Source: Corella eumyota (taxonomy: Eukaryota; Chordata; Ascidiacea; Phlebobranchia; Corellidae). From it: a stretch of 64,000 nt of DNA. Under the pieces are notes generated by a model. The model did not search any database, had not been told where the DNA came from, and saw nothing but the letters and a program-made list of their open reading frames with translations. The position numbers and the translations under genes were made by a program. Location: positions 7,882,501 through 7,946,500 of the forward strand of contig OY720097.1 in assembly GCA_963082875.1 (NCBI GenBank), written 5' to 3'. Below are positions 61,519-64,000 of the stretch, in pieces (position 1 is the first letter of the stretch; every line of letters starts with the position of its first letter).

Positions 61519-62833
61519 ACTTTTGGCTTTTATTTACCAATTTGGTAAATTAGTTGGTTTGTTTTAAATAAAATTAGTTTAAATAGTTTTTAGTTTTGTT
61601 CTATGTCAGCCTATATGCTGTATTTTTTCTAAAAAGAACTTATATTATCAGAAAACTGAAAGGCTTAAAAAGTGACATATTGATCAATTATTTAAAAAAT
61701 TAATAAAGCTTTTATTAAACTAAAATAACCAATTTTTGCTTAATGTAACCACCCTACTTTATTTCTAAAACATTTAAATTAATTATCATAATCATTTAAT
61801 ATTTTGTTCTCGCAACTGACGTTTCTCATTTTCAAAAAATCCAAAAAGCGATGACCGAATCAAGACGTAGGCCGTAGACAGTTTAAATAAAAGGCCATAA
61901 ATGGCGAAAAAGCTAACGCCTAAGCAGTTTCTCCTCACTCAAACTTACCACTTGTGGTCACGTGATCAAATGATGTCATCTTTGTTTGGTTTTAATTTTT
62001 AGAGAAATTAAGTTTCATAAGTAAAAATAGGAAATTTTTGTAACTAACTTTTAAAAAATTTTGTTTCAGGTATATTTTTACTTTTATTTTTGTATAATTA
62101 CTTTAAATAATAGCTAAAAATTAGGATTAAAAAAATATCAGTTATTTATCCTCATTCTCTCAAACTCCCACTAAATAATATAAATTTAAACCTGTTTATT
62201 CATTTATGTTGCTGTTTTTAAAAATGGATTTCACTAGTATCTTTTTTTTAAATGGATTTTACAAGTAGGTTCGTAATTTTACGGTAGGCTATAGTTTTTG
62301 TTTAGATGATATAAAAGTTTTAAGCATTAACATAATTTAATCACTAAATTACTTTCATTAGTAAATTTAAAAAAATGTTATTTTCACTTTTGACTTAAAG
62401 TCTAAACACGTTTGTTTACCTCTTCACAATCAAAAATTATTATATCGGTTACTTATACATATTAACAGACCCTTTAAAATAGGAATAACAATGGGATTCA
62501 TTTAAAGATATCCAATAACACTTCGGCGTCTTCGCAACAGAAGTTTATTATATTTCTGTATTGTCACCAACAATTAAAACATTTTTTGCGTTGTTTACCA
62601 TACACTCATATCGTAATCAGTCATTTTAACTTTAATATTTGCGAATGGTTTAGGATTGTTTCGAGAGTGTATGTTCGTTAATTCACTCATTTGTTTGTTT
62701 TGCCAACCCTGGAGTCAAGTCGTTGTATATAATTTAGAGTATAAAAGGCGGGGCAGTAAAGTGATTGCCAATCCGATACCAACAAAAAAGTCATTTCGAA
62801 TTTAACCTCTATTGTTTAGTGAGAAATTTAAAG
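61519..62833. other. Divergent upstream region of alpha-catenin and the partial gene
   Basis: Holds both promoters. The left side includes CACGTGATCA at about 61959. The right side has a TATA box listed separately. No gene recognised. Confidence 0.5.
62740..62747 (+). promoter_or_regulatory. TATA box of the partial gene
   Basis: TATAAAAG followed by GCGGGGC, 94 bases upstream of the chosen ATG at 62834. Spacing leaves room for a start site near 62770 and a ~65-base leader. It is the only convincing TATA element I found in the window. Confidence 0.6.
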
Positions 62834-64000
62834 ATGGCAAGATCAGGCCCAATAGGAGGCGCAGCAACGCTTAGTTCCTCGCGTGTACAAAAAGCATTCA
62901 GTATTAATTTTCGAGAAAACAAGCGACTGGTCACCGAGATTAAAATTATCGAAAACGAGCACATCCGCAACATAAGACTCGTTAAACAAGACATTAAAGA
63001 AACTAGGATATGGTTGGATAGTATTTGTGAATCGACTGGTCAAAGTAAGCATGGGCTTCGACCGGATAGCGAAGCTCGGGCCACCAGAAAAAATGTAAGA
63101 CGGAAAAAGAAAATAATTCCACGCAGTAAAACGACAGAGCCTGTACTTCAGGTAAAATTAGAAACAATTTTCTGAAGATATATCTTTAATTTTTTTGTGA
63201 TACTTCTTTCGCTTTATACTCCAACCGTTAGGCAACATGTATTAACTTTACTACTAATCGGAAATGAATTAGTAAAGCTCGAAGGCTTATTTTGTGAAGG
63301 TGCCGCGAATAATTGTACAAGGTGAGTCAAGCGCTGGGGAAGACGAACACGAATTGAAGATTTCAGACAACGAGCAGGAAGGACACGTTCGTTTTGGTGG
63401 TGAACAAGAACTAAAAACTAATCGTGGCGAGGCTACTCCTTCTAAAATCAACTCTAATGGGTAGGGTTTGTAGTTAGTATATCTACTTAAATTTTGCCTT
63501 ATATGTCTCGACGGTTCATTTTTTTTAGTTTGTCTTTTACTGGACAAAAGAAAATTTGTCAATTATATTTTAGATCCTATTCAGTACGTCCTTGGACTGA
63601 AGCTCAGGCAACAAAAACTTCGGAAATAAGGGACAAACAAAAAAACACCCCAAGATCGGAGATGAAAAGTGAACCTGCACTAGGTGGAAAAAATATGAGG
63701 TGAAAAAGTTCAATTTTTTCATTCTTGACTTTTTTGTTTAGCTGTATTCTAGTTGACTTACTTTTTGTGTACACTATTTTTTTTAGAAAAATTAGTGAGC
63801 AGACTGATAATCAACCTACTGAAGAAGGAACAGAAAATGTCGACGGGAGTAAATATTTTTTGTGTTTGTTTTTTTTTTATTGCAAGCTATACGTGTATTT
63901 TTATTTATTAAAAAAAAAATCACACTATTAGAAACACAAACTCTTTAAGTTAGGTCTTTCATATTTAAATGGCGTCAAATTTTTTATACGCAGACAACCG
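62834..64000 (+). CDS. Unrecognised protein with N-terminal coiled coil, 5' part only
   Basis: Exons 62834-63151, 63300-63460, 63574-63699, 63787-63848, and probably one starting at 63994; the gene continues beyond the window. The start AAGATGG was chosen over an in-frame ATG at 62765 because the TATA box and context fit better. Residues ~18-65 form a likely coiled coil (RENKRLVTEIKIIENEHIRN). After that the chain is basic and then Ser/Glu/Lys-rich and probably disordered (KNVRRKKKIIPRSK, GEDEHELKISDNEQEG). A short N-terminal coiled coil plus disordered basic tail is the layout of shugoshin-type proteins, but no diagnostic motif is visible and the C-terminal basic SGO box would lie outside. 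I do not assign a function. Confidence 0.7.

Noticed and set aside
1-64000. CRISPR arrays, bacterial operons, rRNA or LTR elements
   Set aside because: None of the expected repeats, ribosome-binding sites, rRNA motifs or terminal repeats was seen; the window is a eukaryotic nuclear region.

Overview
This is an AT-rich eukaryotic nuclear window with compact, intron-rich genes. The gene set is chordate-like: alpha-catenin, Arkadia, MESD, a BPI/LBP-family protein, SNAPC3, and mitochondrial ribosomal proteins S14 and L39. Many introns are about 60-300 bp. Same-strand genes are packed 130-175 bp apart with splice-acceptor-like sites just upstream of their start codons, and tRNA-derived SINEs recur in introns. 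Together this suggests a tunicate, most likely an ascidian such as Ciona. That assignment is inference, because no species-diagnostic sequence was searched.

Layout, left to right. 1-7.9 kb: repeat-rich DNA with a minisatellite and a foldback element, then a tail-to-tail inverted pair of two-exon genes with a GHSHG motif. Each copy carries one coding disruption. 8.1-17.7 kb (-): CNOT6 deadenylase, with a MITE and a SINE in its introns. 20.7-21.9 kb (+): UCHL5. 22.4-23.9 kb (-): MESD. 24.5-31.1 kb (+): two multi-exon coding blocks I cannot name, which share motifs and look like a duplicated family or one two-repeat protein. 31.8-33.6 kb (+): ZFAND2B-type AN1 protein. 34.6-37.8 kb (-): BPI/LBP-like secreted protein. 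40.0-43.4 kb (-): ZDHHC1-type palmitoyltransferase. 43.6-44.2 kb (-): MRPS14. 44.7-46.6 kb (+): RNF14. 47.0-50.1 kb (-): CDPF1, SNAPC3 and MRPL39. 51.1-54.1 kb (+): RNF111/Arkadia. 55.0-61.5 kb (-): alpha-catenin. 62.8 kb to the end (+): 5' part of an unrecognised gene with a TATA box.

Most genes are unrelated housekeeping functions: mRNA decay, ubiquitin signalling, adhesion, mitochondrial translation, ER folding. The functional grouping lies in expression. MRPL39-SNAPC3-CDPF1 and MRPS14-ZDHHC1 look like trans-spliced operons. I reconstructed exon chains by hand from GT/AG sites with reading-frame checks. For UCHL5, MESD, ZFAND2B, BPI-like, ZDHHC1, RNF14, CDPF1, RNF111, CNOT6 and alpha-catenin the summed exons are a multiple of three and end in a stop. 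I saw no CRISPR array, rRNA gene, standalone tRNA gene or recognisable retroviral or other virus-derived element.
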